A stretch of DNA of 64,000 bases from Galeopsis tetrahit (taxonomy: Eukaryota; Streptophyta; Magnoliopsida; Lamiales; Lamiaceae): positions 16,800,066 through 16,864,065 of the forward strand of contig OY776124.1 in NCBI GenBank assembly GCA_963675135.1, in the 5' to 3' direction. Every line of letters starts with the position of its first letter. Position 1 is the stretch's first letter. This document shows positions 1 through 10,563 of the stretch, in pieces. Both the position numbers and the translations under genes were made by a program. A model generated the notes under the pieces. That model was not told the origin of the DNA. It ran no database searches and saw only the letters and a program-made list of their open reading frames with translations.

Positions 1-61
1 ATCCTGCAAGGAAACCTATCAAGCAAAAACGAAGAAAGTTTGGGCCTGATAAATATGCGGC

Positions 62-735
62 TATGGCGGTTGAAGTAAAAAAGTTAATCGATAATAAATT
101 AATCGAGAAAACAGGAACTTATCCGGAGTGGGTAGCAAACCCAGTGCTCGTCATAAAAATGAACGGGTCGTGGCGACTGTGTATAGATTCCACAGATCTA
201 AACGATGCCTGTCCAAAAGATCACTTTCCAATGCCCCACATCGATTATCTTGTGGATAGTACAGCGGGGCATGAAATGCTAAATTTATGGATGCTTTCGC
301 GGGATATTATCAGATTGCAATGCATCCCGACGACCAGAGACATACAGCATTCATGACGACGACAGACATGTACAATTGGAAGAGAATGCCCTTCGGTTTG
401 AAAAACGCAGGGGCAACGTACCAAAGACTGGTAAATAAAATGTTTGATCAACACATTGGCGAGATGGTGGAAGTCTACGTCGACGACATTGTTGTCAAAA
501 GCTTGTGGAAAGAAGATCACCTACATCACCTCGCCATGCCATTCGATATCTTGAAAGAGTATAACATGAAGCTGAATCCCAAGAAGTGCAGTTTCGGAGT
601 TAGCTCCGGGAAATTTCTGGGGCACATGGTTAGCCAGAGGGGCATCGAGGCGAATCCTACAAAAATTCAAGCAATCATCGACATGCAAAGCCGAGAAATG
701 TAAAAGAAGTACAAAGATTGACATGATGCCTAGCA
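62..735 (+). pseudogene. Reverse transcriptase of gypsy element A, frameshifted
   Basis: RNA-dependent DNA polymerase that would copy element RNA into DNA inside the particle. The first frame (63 to about 290) holds the N-terminal motifs WRLCIDSTDLNDACPKD and PMPHIDYLVD. The frame then shifts near 287, and MDAFAGYYQI, MPFGLKNAGATYQR and the catalytic YVDD (near 475-490) follow in the next frame. KFLGHMVSQRGIEANP is the typical end of the gypsy palm/thumb. A second shift near 700 breaks the link to RNase H. Catalytic aspartates are present, but no single frame spans the domain. Confidence 0.88.
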
Positions 736-792
736 TCGCTAAACAGATTCGTTGCACGAACGGGCGATCGTTGCAAGCCTTTTTTCGACGCG

Positions 793-2088
793 TTGAAAAA
801 GGGAAGGTTCGAATGGACCGATGATTGCGAGAAGGCTTTCGGAAAGTTGAAAGAATATTTATCGGATCCGCAGGTCCTATCTAAGCCAGTCCCGGGCGAA
901 ATTTTATATCTCTACTTGGCGGCCACTGACTGTGCGATCAGTTTAGTGCTCGTCCGAGCAGAGGGGAGCACACATTTGCCAACCTACTACGTGAGTCAGT
1001 CATTGAGGGATGCTAAGTTGAGATACACCCCAATGGAAAAATTGGCTTACGCTTTGGTCATGAGCGTGAAAAGGCTAAGGCAATACCTGTTCGACCACGA
1101 GGTGGTGGTCCTCACAACCTTTCCTCTACGACAAGCACTACATCGACCGGATACCACTGGAAGGATGTTGAAATGGTCAGTGGAAATCGGGAAATTCGGG
1201 CTCACCTACGCGCCAAGAACGGCGATCAAGGGGCAAGTATTAGCAGAATTCATAGTGGAGCTCACATTCCCAGAAAAAATTGACAAGGAAATCGAACTTC
1301 CTTGGACCCTGTTCGTCGACGGCTCTTCGACGAGCACCAAAGCGGGGGCAGGAATTGTCCTCACAAGCCCGTCCGGACAAACTTTTGCTTCGGCGATCGA
1401 GTTCGAGTACCAGGCGACCAATAACGAAGCAGAGTACGAGGCTCTGGTCGCTGGAATCAAGATGGCAATGGCCATGGGCACCAGAAAGCTGAATTTTTTT
1501 TCAGACTCTCAGCTAGTAGTGTGCCAAATCACGGGCGAGTACGAGGCTCGCGGCGACCATATGTTAAAATATCAAGAGTTCGTGAAAGGATTACTCGAGA
1601 AATTTTATCAAATCCACATCGAGCAAATCCCTAGGGAGGAGAATACACAAGTAGATGCTTTAGCTCGACTGGCCACTTCAGAGGGGGAGGCAATATTTTC
1701 AGAAGCGACGATCACCAAACTCTCTTCCCCATCAGTGAGTAGAAATCAAATCATGCAGGTTGAAGCGACCAGCGACGAGGAGTGGATGTCGCCGATCATC
1801 AAGTACATCAAGACCGGCGAGCTCCCGGCAGACAAAGTTCAGGCGACCAGACTACAACTCAAGTCGGCCAGATACACCGTTATAGGCGACCAACTATACA
1901 AACGAGGTTTTTCAATGCCTCTATTGAAATGCCTTGGGAAGGAAGAAGCGGAAGTCGTCATGCATGAAATCCACGATGGAGTATGTGGAAATCACATAGG
2001 GGGGCAAGCACTCGCTTTAAAAATCATGAGACAAGGCTACTTTTGGCTAACACTGAAGAAGGATGCAATTCATTACGCCCAGACGTGA
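793..2088 (+). pseudogene. Dual RNase H and start of integrase, gypsy element A
   Basis: A 431-codon open stretch with three parts. Residues 1 to about 155 are the usual gypsy RNase H (FEWTDDCEKAFGKLK, then LYLAATDCAISLVL and YTPMEKLAYALV). Residues about 170-295 are a second, archaeal-type RNase H with LFVDGSS, NNEAEYEALVAGI, FFSDSQLVV and a terminal ENTQVDALARLA. This duplication is characteristic of the Tat lineage, where the second copy is thought to be the active one. The rest is the integrase N-terminus with the two zinc-site histidines (MHEIHDG and GNH). The frame ends with TGA at 2086-2088, where the first zinc-site cysteine is expected. Confidence 0.9.
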
Positions 2089-3005
2089 AAGAGATGCCAA
2101 GCTTTTGCTCCCGCCATACACTCACCACCAGACGAGCTCATCTCCGTCTATAGCTCTTGGCCCTTCGCGAAATGGGGCATCGACATCATCGGACCTTTCC
2201 CGCCTGGCGTCGGGGGAGTAACTTTCGTAGTCGTAGTAGTCGACTACTTCACCAAATGGACAGAGGCGAAGGCATTGAAGACCATCACAACGGCCCAAAT
2301 GACGAGCTTCATTTGCAAAAACATCATTTGCAGGTTCGGTCTACCACGAGCAATCGTGACGGACAACGCACGACAGTTCACAACCAAGACATGCTGAAAT
2401 TTTGCTAAAAATGGAACATCAAGAAACTTTTTTCAACACCTTATCATCCACAATTGAATGGTAAGGTAGAAGCGATCAACAAAATCATCAAGCACACCTT
2501 GAAAGCTAAGCTGGATGGATTGAAGGGAAAATGGGCGGACGAGCTGCACATGGTGTTGTGGGCATATCGGACGACCACGAGGAATTCCACAGGTGAAACT
2601 CCGTTCGCGCTCGCGTTCGGAACCGAAGCTGTCATACCAGCAGAAGCACAGGTCGCCACTTTCCGATTGGCAAACTATGACGAGCAGTTAAACAACGATG
2701 CACAACTCTCCAACTTGGATTTCCTAGAAGAGCGAAAACTAACGACGGACGAGAGAAATGTGGTCTACAAATAAAGGTCAGAACGTTATTACAATACCAA
2801 AGTACGTGCTCGACAATTTACAATTGGCCAACTCGTACTTCGTCGGGCGACGGAACAGTCAATAAGCATACTTGGCCCGACTTGAGAGGGCCCGTACCGC
2901 ATAACGCGCACGTACTCAAATGGATCGTACGAGACAGAAGATCTTGATGGAAAGCCGAGCCAGTACCCATGGAACGCGGACAAATTGAAGAAATATTATC
3001 AGTAA
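2089..3005 (+). pseudogene. Integrase core and C-terminus, gypsy element A
   Basis: Integrase joins element DNA to the chromosome. KRCQAFAPA continues the zinc site directly after the stop at 2088. WGIDIIGPFPPG carries the first catalytic Asp and IVTDNARQF the second. A stop and frameshift near 2395-2455 separate these from HPQLNGKVEAINKIIKHTLK, which carries the Glu. Further along are WAYRTTTRNSTGETPFALAFGTEAVIPAE and a C-terminal GPYRI segment, with stops near 2774 and 2880. The reading runs to a TAA at 3003-3005. No chromodomain is visible, as expected for Tat elements. Confidence 0.85.
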
Positions 3006-3137
3006 GTTTCAATTTCGTACATTTGTATAGTTTGTATCTATAATCGTTTCAATACATGTCATGTTTTAAGTTTCACCAAGTGTTAGTGTAAATTTTAGAT
3101 TTTTAGATCAAGGCTCTGTGTAGCCAACTAGAAACAA

Positions 3138-3352
3138 GCACAACCGACGAATGGTTGAACTCGAAGCACATACGGACATAAATCGAAAGGTAGAGGTCCG
3201 GAAATGAGCACAACCGCCGAATGGTTGAACTCGAAACACATACGGACGTAAACCAACGAATGGTAGAGGTCCGGAAACGAGCATAAACCAATGAAAGGTT
3301 TAAACTCGAAACACAAGTATAAACCAACGAAAGGTTGAACTCAAAAGACAAG
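3138..3352 (+). repeat. Imperfect ~70-bp tandem repeats after pol of element A
   Basis: The phrase AACC-(a/g)-CGAATGGTTGAACTCGAA recurs from 3142, 3212, 3286 and 3322, giving spacings of about 70, 74 and 36 bp, so a unit and a half-unit. A second phrase, GGTAGAGGTCCGGAAA, recurs inside the longer units. Short tandem arrays between integrase and the 3' LTR are a known habit of Tat elements. Two minus-strand open frames here are only the repeat read through. Confidence 0.8.
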
Positions 3353-3542
3353 TATTCATTGAAGGAAACATGAAAAAATAATCAAACACAAATTGAAAGA
3401 CAGTGACGAAGACGATCACTTAAAAACGAACACAATTCATAAAATAGAAAGTTCATTCATATTAAGGCCTTACAGGCCGAAAGATTACAAAAAAGGCCTT
3501 TGAGGCCGAATACTACAAAAGGCCCTAGTGGCCGACATCTAT
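3353..3542. other. Non-coding spacer between repeats and antisense ORF of A
   Basis: About 190 bases with no coding signal. A short motif, GGCCTTnnAGGCCGAAA, appears three times between 3465 and 3535, so the small-repeat habit continues up to the end of the antisense ORF. Confidence 0.5.
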
Positions 3543-5745
3543 CTAAGAGGCCCCTTGCTCGTCAGTGGTGGGGGCGACCTCAGCAACTTCATCCGCGGGA
3601 GGATAGTTGAAGATAGCACCTTTCTCAATGAGGCGAGGGAACATCAGCCACAAGTCGACCAACCCAAGAATTGGGATCACATCACTTTGCTTGGGATTCT
3701 CTTCCATCAAGTTATTCTCAATGGTCGGAACAAGGGGATTCAAGTCCAAGTCCGGATAAGTCGAGTGCAGCATATGGGTGAGCTGGTTGAAGCCATAGGC
3801 CATGGAAAAAAGAGAAGCTTGCTCGGCCAAGTTGGCCTTCTCATCCCTATCACCTTGGACTTGGGTCAGCTCGACCTCGACATCCTTCAGCTTCTCTTGA
3901 GAGGTCTCAAGGGCAGTATTTTTCTCTTTCAGTGATCGAGCAAGGTCCGCTTTCTCGGCCTCCAAAGCTCGCATACGGTCGCGAAAGCCGGCGACCTCGT
4001 TCTTGGCCGCACCAAGATCTTGGATGGCGACCGAGAGTTTGGCCGCAAGAGTTATCTTCTCATCCTCAAAAGCTTTAAAGGAACGCATCAAGTCCTCTAT
4101 CACCGCCTTCTTCTCTGCATCCCCTCTCTCAAGATGGTTAACCTAACGATGAAGGTGCTCGAGGGCATAGGCAGTCCGGCTGCAATTCACGGCCGCCAGA
4201 AGAACAACCTCAGATGCCTCGTGAGCCTCCACATCATCGATAAGGGTTTTAGTGAGGCCGCGAGGAAGGTTTTTCATCGCACGACGAGCATCAAGAGGAA
4301 TCCTTTCGCTTGTAAGAGACGGGGGAGACCTCGACCGATAGTATTGAAGAAGGTCCTCCGAGGTCGGAGGATCCTTTTGAGTATTAAGGCTGAAAAGAGA
4401 AAACAAGTGTTAGAAATATGTAAAAAGAGGTCAAGTTTCGAGCAAAGCTCTTACCGAGCAACACGGTCGGCATCCCAGCCGAGCACAGTAGCATCCGCCG
4501 GATCTTTCCTAAGTTCCGGCTCAGCCTCCACCAATGCATGTTCGCGTCTAGTCGGCGAGGAGGTTTGTCGAGCACTTTTGGGCGGCGGCGACCGGTGAAC
4601 TTGAGTCTGGGTCGACGTCCCCTCTCTCTCCTTTCGAGGGACCGTCACGGTCGCCTTTTTCGGAGGCGGGGCCTGTGGAGCCTCACGATCCCTTTTACGA
4701 GCTCCGGCTCGTTCCTTCTCGGCCTCGACGACCTTTCGCTCACGGTTCACGGCGATCATTTTTAAAGCTTTGGTACTCACAACTCCTTCGAGTTCTAGAG
4801 TCGGTGGAAGGGAAGTTCGGATGATTACGGGGACAGCTGCTACAAAGGGACATGAATGTGTTTAGATCAAGATGACATCTCAAAATAAAAAGGCTAAAGA
4901 AAAACATGTTACTAGGAGGAAAGGATCTTGTGAAATGATGCGAAGGCACACGGAGCCCAACTCTATCCCTTAGGTGTTCGCGGTTCAAAAAGTGACAATG
5001 ACGATTGATAGCGACGTTCGGTCACGCAGCAGAAGTGATACTTGAAGAGGTTGGAAAGCTGATGATCGGCGGCCCTTTGACGAGCAGCAACACCTGCAAC
5101 AAAGAAGAAAGTTAAATAAGTATAGACGAGAACGGGCATGAATTTTAAAGACTTACATCAAATTTCTTTAAATTCGCGGTGAATGGAAACTCGCTCGGCG
5201 GATCCATCAAGCTTCGCTGCACTCCTCCAGTCGCCCGCGACCCAACACCAGTTGGTTTTCTAGTCTCGAACCTTGTTCGGGACCCCTTTGACGAGCTTCC
5301 ATCCTGGTAGCCCCCTAACGTAGAACCAACCATGGCCAACTTTTTAGCCAGCCTCGAGTGCTTGGAGGAGGGAGTTTATTTCTCGAGGAGTGAGGGAAAC
5401 CTCTTGGCAACCATTCTCCACAGCCTCAAATCCGAACACCGTCAAAAGCCCAATGATGGTCGTCCATCCATTGGGGGTAATCTGCATCGGGGCCACTCCC
5501 AAGTAGTTTAGATAAAAGCTAATGCTCAAATGAAGGGCGAACCTAATCCGGCCTCCATAATCCCGTTATTCACGGCGATCATGCCTTCCGGAGGCTGGTC
5601 GACTCTTTCATCCTCCCTTGGAATGAAAAAATGGACATCTTGCGGAACGAGGTATTTTTTCCTCGAATTTGCAAGTTGTGCCGAGGACACCTTACTCGGA
5701 TGCTCGCATGTTTCGTACCTCGACTCTACGGCAGCCCGATATTAA
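3543..5745 (-). pseudogene. Antisense ORF of element A (gypsy-type 'transposase' domain plus coiled coil), multi-exon
   Basis: Runs opposite to pol. The N-terminal part (5745 down to about 5145) reads PPEGMIAVNNGIMEAGLGSP, LNYLGVAPMQITPNGWTTII and, after a stop, WFYVRGLPGWK. This resembles the plant 'putative gypsy type transposon' domain; its function is unknown. A basic proline-rich stretch follows (4780-4451) and then an E/K/A-rich coiled coil (about 4103-3800). Three GT...AG intervals fit introns: 5094-5156 (63 nt), about 4840-4912 (73 nt) and 4390-4454 (65 nt, GTAAGAGC to TTTTCAG). Stops and shifts show decay. Tat elements commonly carry such an antisense gene. Confidence 0.7.
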
Positions 5746-5815
5746 CGAGCAGGAGGAGGAAATTCATACTTTGAAACGTATTGAGCGTATGACCTCCTAA
5801 GTAGGTCGTCCCCGC

Positions 5816-5865
5816 CCAATTTTGATCCAGGATTGACTTCAGGAGAGTTGTCCAATTTTGATCCA
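5816..5865. other. Breakpoint joining gypsy A to copia B, with a 14-bp direct repeat
   Basis: CCAATTTTGATCCA occurs at 5816-5829 and again at 5852-5865. Gypsy-like antisense-ORF sequence ends at about the first copy, and the copia-type 3' region (with GAGAGTTGTCC, a phrase frequent in element B) begins between them. No LTR end is visible at the junction. Confidence 0.6.
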
Positions 5866-6264
5866 ATGGTCAAAAACCAATGTAACAGTGAGTAATTGGT
5901 TTTATTCAAAATGTGGAGGTTATTTAATATTAGTTAATGGTTGGGGAGTTTTCAAGGTAGATCATGGCTTGAAAAGGTGTAATGCAAACAAGAATTAAAT
6001 TTTGGCATTAAATGCATGGAAAGTGACCTTTTGGGTGGGAGACAAATTAAATCCCAAAAAGATGATATATGTATATGGAATGAGACAGATTTCAAAATAG
6101 GCAATGATTACCCAAAATAGGTGCTTATCAGACCAAGATTTGGTTTGATAGCTAGGACAACTTATCTGACCCCACTTGGACAAGTGTCCTGAAAAGATGT
6201 GGACAAGTGTCCTGAATTTCAATGGATAAGTGTCCTGAATGATTTAGGTCATCTTTTCTGAGTT
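5866..6264 (-). other. 3' untranslated remnant of element B
   Basis: No reading frame or RNA gene is seen. GACAAGTGTCCTGAA occurs twice (near 6178 and 6202), with a related AAGTGTCCTGAA near 6228, a short local repeat. It lies where element D has the region between pol and its env-like ORF. Confidence 0.5.
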
Positions 6265-7443
6265 TCAGTGGACTTGACCAAGTCTGCTGAACACCATTTC
6301 AGATCCCTTTCCTCCCATTAACCTCAATAGGTTTAACTTGTCCAACTTCCCTGGATCAAGTAATCCCAATTCTGCTGATAGCTCCAGAAATCTTGCCTCT
6401 GCAAGTGGCTTAGTCAATATATCAGCTTTTTGGTGATCTGTGTGGATTTTCACCAACTTTATGTCCTTCTTCTCCACATGGTCTCTAATGAAGTGATGCT
6501 TGATATCCACATGCTTGCATCTTGTGTGCAGTACAGGATTCTGTGATATTGCAATAGCACTGTTGTTGTCACAGAAGATAGGCACTTCAGTAGAGTTGAC
6601 ATTGTAGTCTCTTAGTTGTTGTCTCAGCCATAGAATCTGAGCACAGCAACTTCCAGCTGCAACATATTCAGCTTCAGTGGTGGAGGTAGCCACTGTATTC
6701 TGTTTCTTGGAGAACCAAGATATGAGTTTGTTGCCTAAGAATTGACAAGTCCCTGAAGTGGACTTTCTGTCAATTCTACATCCTCCATAATCAGCATCTG
6801 AGTAGCCAGTTAACTCAATGATGTCATCAGCAGGGTACCAGAGGCCTAGATTTTCAGTGCCTTTGAGATACCTCAAGATCCTTTTTGCAGCCTCTAGATG
6901 GCTTTTCTTAGGATTTGCTTGTAACCTTGCACAAACACCTACTGCAAAGGTGATGTCAGGTCTGCTGGCAGTGAGGTAGAGGAGTGAACCAATGATTCCT
7001 CTATACTCAGTAGAGTTGGTTGAGATACCACTCTCATCAGGATCCATCTTCCAATTTATGTTCATTGGGATCCTTACTGGCTTGCTAGATGTACACCCAA
7101 ATTTCTTGATCATTTCTTTGGTGTATTTGGCTTGGTTGATGAAGATTCCTTCTTTTGATTGCTTGACTTGAAGTCCCAAAAAGAAATTCATCAGGCCCAT
7201 CATGGACATCTCAAACTTGCTTTGCATGAGCTTGGAGAATTTCTCACGCAGCTTCTCATTGGGGGATCCAAATATGATGTCATCCACATATATTTGGACA
7301 AGCAAAATGTCCTCTCCTTCAGTGATTCTGAAGAGTGTTCTATCCACAGTTCCCTTTATGAAACCATGATCCAAGAGGAACTGTGATAGTGTGTCATACC
7401 AGGCTCTTGGAGCTTGCTTGAGTCCATATAGAGCTTTCTTCAA
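6265..7443 (-). pseudogene. RT C-terminal half and RNase H of copia element B
   Basis: 392 codons starting inside RT at KKALYGLKQAPRAWYDTL. It continues with the catalytic VQIYVDDIIFG, FEMSMMGLMNFFLGLQVKQ and ASRPDITFAVGVCARLQ, then RNase H (GYSDADYGGCRIDRKSTSG, STTEAEYVAAGSCCAQ, HTRCKHVDIKHHFIRDHV). The end, PLAEARFLELSAELGLLDPG, matches the pol end of element D and carries a short extra tail. It is cut from the upstream part by a TAA replacing a tyrosine codon just before this stretch (near 7449), so it has no start of its own. Confidence 0.92.
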
Positions 7444-7644
7444 TCTTTAGACTTGATTTCCAATCTCAAAGCCAGGTGGTTGCTCCACATAGACTTCTTC
7501 TTTTAAAACTCCATTCAAGAAGACACTCTTGACATCCATTTGATATACTTTGAACCTCTTGTGGGCTGCATAGGCTAAGAACAGTCTGATTGCTTCTAGC
7601 CTTGCCACAGGTGCAAAGGTCTCATCATAGTCAATGCCTTCTGA

Positions 7645-9714
7645 TTAACAATAGCCTTTTGCCACTAATCTGGCCTTGTTTCTGACAATCACATCGTTCT
7701 CATTCTTCTTGTTCTTGAACACCCACTTGGTTCCAATAACATCTTGATGTGAAGGTCTATCCGCCAGCTCCCATACATCATTTCTGGTGAATTGGTTTAA
7801 CTCTTCCTGCATTGCTGTGATCCAGTTTGCATCTTGAAGTGCTTCATCAATGTCTTTTGGTTCCTGTTCTGATAAGAAATAACAAAACATAGCACTTTCA
7901 CCATGAAAACTTCTGGTTTTGACTCCTATACTTGGATCACCAAGTATCAGATTGGTAGGATGGTCAGATAACCAAGTCCTCCTTTTTCTGATTCCTTCAG
8001 TAGAGTTGTCCTCTACTAAAGTTGAGTCACCAGTGTTATAGAATTCAGGATAATTGAATGCAGGATCTAATTCAGGATCATATTCAGGGATGTTGTCCTC
8101 AATGTCAAGGACATTGGCATTTTCAACATTTATGGTTCCCCCTTGAATATTGGATCCATTAACTACCTCAGCAGAGCCTGCTTCTTCATTGGTAGTTGTT
8201 ACCTGAGTGTGAACTGGGATTGGATCATTCAGTTCACCATTTCCTTCAGTGGGGTTTGCTTCAGGAATATTGGCTTCAGGATTGTTGTCCAGTGTTGTGT
8301 TTTCAGGGAGATTGGTTTGGACAACATCTATGAATTCAGTGTCCTTGTCTTTTAGGCTCAATCTGGTTGTTCTTTGTGTGATCTCTTCAGGGTCCAGGTT
8401 TTTGTTCCTGATCTCAAAGATAGATTCATCAAACACAACATGAGGTGTTTCTTCCACAACAAGGGTTTTCTTGTTGTAGACTCTGAAAGCTCTACTGATT
8501 TGAGAGTATCCAAGAAATACTCCCTCATCAGCTTTGCTGTCAAAGGCTTTCAACTGCTCTTTCCCATTGTTGTGAATGAAACACTTACAACCAAATATGT
8601 GAAAATATGATACTTTAGGCAATCTTCCTTTCCAGAGTTCATAGGGGGTTTTGCCTTGCCCCTTAGTAATCAAACATCTATTCTGAGTATGGCATGCAGC
8701 TTCAGCCCAAAACCTCTTAGGTAGATTAGAATCAGCAATTAAAGTTCTAGCAGCTTCTTTTAGAGTTCTATTCCTTCTTTCTGCAACTCCATTTTGTTGA
8801 GGAGTTCTAGCTGCTGAGGTTTCATGAGCTATTCCATTTAAAGTGCAATTCTCATTGATGTATGAATTTATGAACTCAGTGCCTTTATCAGATCTTATCT
8901 TGATAATGCTAAGGCTTTTCTCATTTGACAGTCTCTTTAAAAGTTCAGGCAGTTTGACTTGTGTTTCCTTCTTATTAAGGAGAAATACTACCCATGTGAA
9001 CTTAGAGAAATCATCTACTACTACCAATGTGTATTTCCTTCCATTTATGCTTGAAGGGGTAATTGGTCCAAATAAGTCCATATGTAAAAGTTCAAGTACC
9101 CTTTCAGTAGAAATGACTGGTTTTCCTTTAAATGAGGCTTTAATCTGTTTTCCTTCTTGACATGGTTTACACACATGTTCTTTAATGAAAACCTCATTAG
9201 GCAGTCCTTTAACTATTGCATTTCTGGCAAGTTTGTTCATTGATTTAAAGTTCAAGTGGTTTAGCCTCTTGTGCCATAACCTACTTTGTTCACTAGAGCT
9301 CTTAGCAATGAAGCATGCAGCATCAGTAGACTTGTCCCAGTCTGCAAAATACACATTTCCTTTCCTAGTTCTAGTCAATAGAGTTTGTTGAGTCTTATCT
9401 TTTATTAAGCATTTTCCACTTGAAAACTCAACATTGAAGTCTTTATCACAGAATTGACTGATACTTAGGAGATTATATTTGAGAACAGCTACATAAGATA
9501 CATTGGTCACTTTGATGTTACCAATCATCAAAGTACCATAACCTTTTGTTGTTGCTTGTGAGCTGTCTCCAAATGTGACATTTGGGCCTTCTTTTTCAAT
9601 AAAATCAGTGAGGAGTTCTTTATTTCCAGTCATGTGCCTTGAACATCCACTGTCAAGATACCATGCTGACCTTTTGCTCATACTCCTCTTCTTGTGGCCC
9701 TTGGGTACCTGCAA
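7645..9714 (-). pseudogene. Protease, integrase and RT N-terminus of copia element B
   Basis: 689 codons. Protease active site DSGCSRHMTG lies near residue 22. The GAG-pre-integrase zinc site has WHKRLNHLN and CKPCQEGKQ. The integrase catalytic set is HMDLFGPI, IRSDKGTEF and NGVAERRNRTLKEA. The stretch WAEAACHTQNR has lost about three residues compared with WAEAINTACHTQNR in element D. RT begins at MQEELNQFTRNDVWEL and stops at LVAKGYC because a CAA became TAA at 7645-7647. The frame opens at TTGCAG just after the gag stops, like the other copia elements here. Confidence 0.92.
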
Positions 9715-9735
9715 TTAGCAAGTTTTAGGTACCCT

Positions 9736-10473
9736 TTAAATTTTGGGTCCTGAGAGGTTAGTTGTACCTTTAGGAACCCAAACTTGCCTAATTACCCTGA
9801 TTGATTTAAGGTGGCTAAGTTGTTTTCCTTGTGCATCAACATACACTGCCTTTCCCTTAAATGCCTTTTGGAAGGTGTGTGTGAAAGTGTTAACTCTGTA
9901 AGTTTCAGGAGAGTTGTCAAATCTCCTGAACTTATGAGTTCTTTGTGTAACTTGATGAAATCTTTGAGGAAAGGCCTTTTTATGACCATTACCCTTTGGC
10001 ACGAAGGGTTTTGGTTGTCTCATTTTATTCTGCCTTTGAGGATGGTTGTCCTTAGGTCTATTCAGCTGAGGCTTTCTCAGAAGAGTTGGCCTTGGCTGAT
10101 TATACCTTGGATAACTCCTCTGAACATTGTTCAGTAGAGTTGCCCTTCCAATGGGTCTACTCTGCTGATCAACATTCCTCTTGTGTTCAGGGACTCTGGC
10201 CATTTCCTTAGGTTTGGACCTAGTCTCCTGAAGCACTTGAGTTGGCAAATTATCCATTTTGCCCTTTCCTTTGTTCAGTGGCTGAATTATTTCATTTTCA
10301 GCTTGTTGTGCCACTGACTTAACAAAGATTTTCTTAGTGTTACTTGTTGAGGCAACACTAAGACAAGGTGAAGATTCAAATGGATCAAAACCTAATCCAC
10401 TTCTTTGAGCCATAGGTCTTTGATAACTTTGAATTTCCTCTATTGCTCTAGAGGATTTGTTCAAGGCAGACAT
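9736..10473 (-). pseudogene. C-terminal part of gag, copia element B
   Basis: 245 codons, basic and rich in P, Q, R and K, ending KGTTNLSGPKI. Element D has the same ending as the tail of a single 800-residue gag (KGSTNTQGPKTK), so this is the gag C-terminus cut off by a stop or shift between 10473 and 10564. It is RNA-binding in character. No zinc knuckle is in this part. Confidence 0.8.
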
Positions 10474-10563
10474 CTTTAATTTCAGGCTCTCTTCACTTGA
10501 TTTGAGAATGTCATACTCATGTGAGAGGTTTTCAAATTTTGCTTGAAGAATTTTTAATTCAAA

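Larger units (their letters stand above)
1..5820 (+). mobile_element. Ty3/gypsy element A, Tat lineage, truncated at both ends
   Basis: The order reverse transcriptase, RNase H, second RNase H, integrase on the plus strand, then short tandem repeats, then an opposite-strand ORF, is the plan of Tat-lineage Ty3/gypsy elements. Gag, protease and the 5' LTR would lie left of the window. The 3' LTR expected after the antisense ORF is absent: the sequence passes into copia element B near 5820. Frameshifts and stops in every domain mark an old, inactive copy. Lineage rests on the two RNase H domains and the antisense ORF; the family is not identified. Confidence 0.85.

Noticed and set aside
2157..2408. 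Basic Arg/His-rich plus-strand frame
   Set aside because: Off-frame reading of the integrase core of A.
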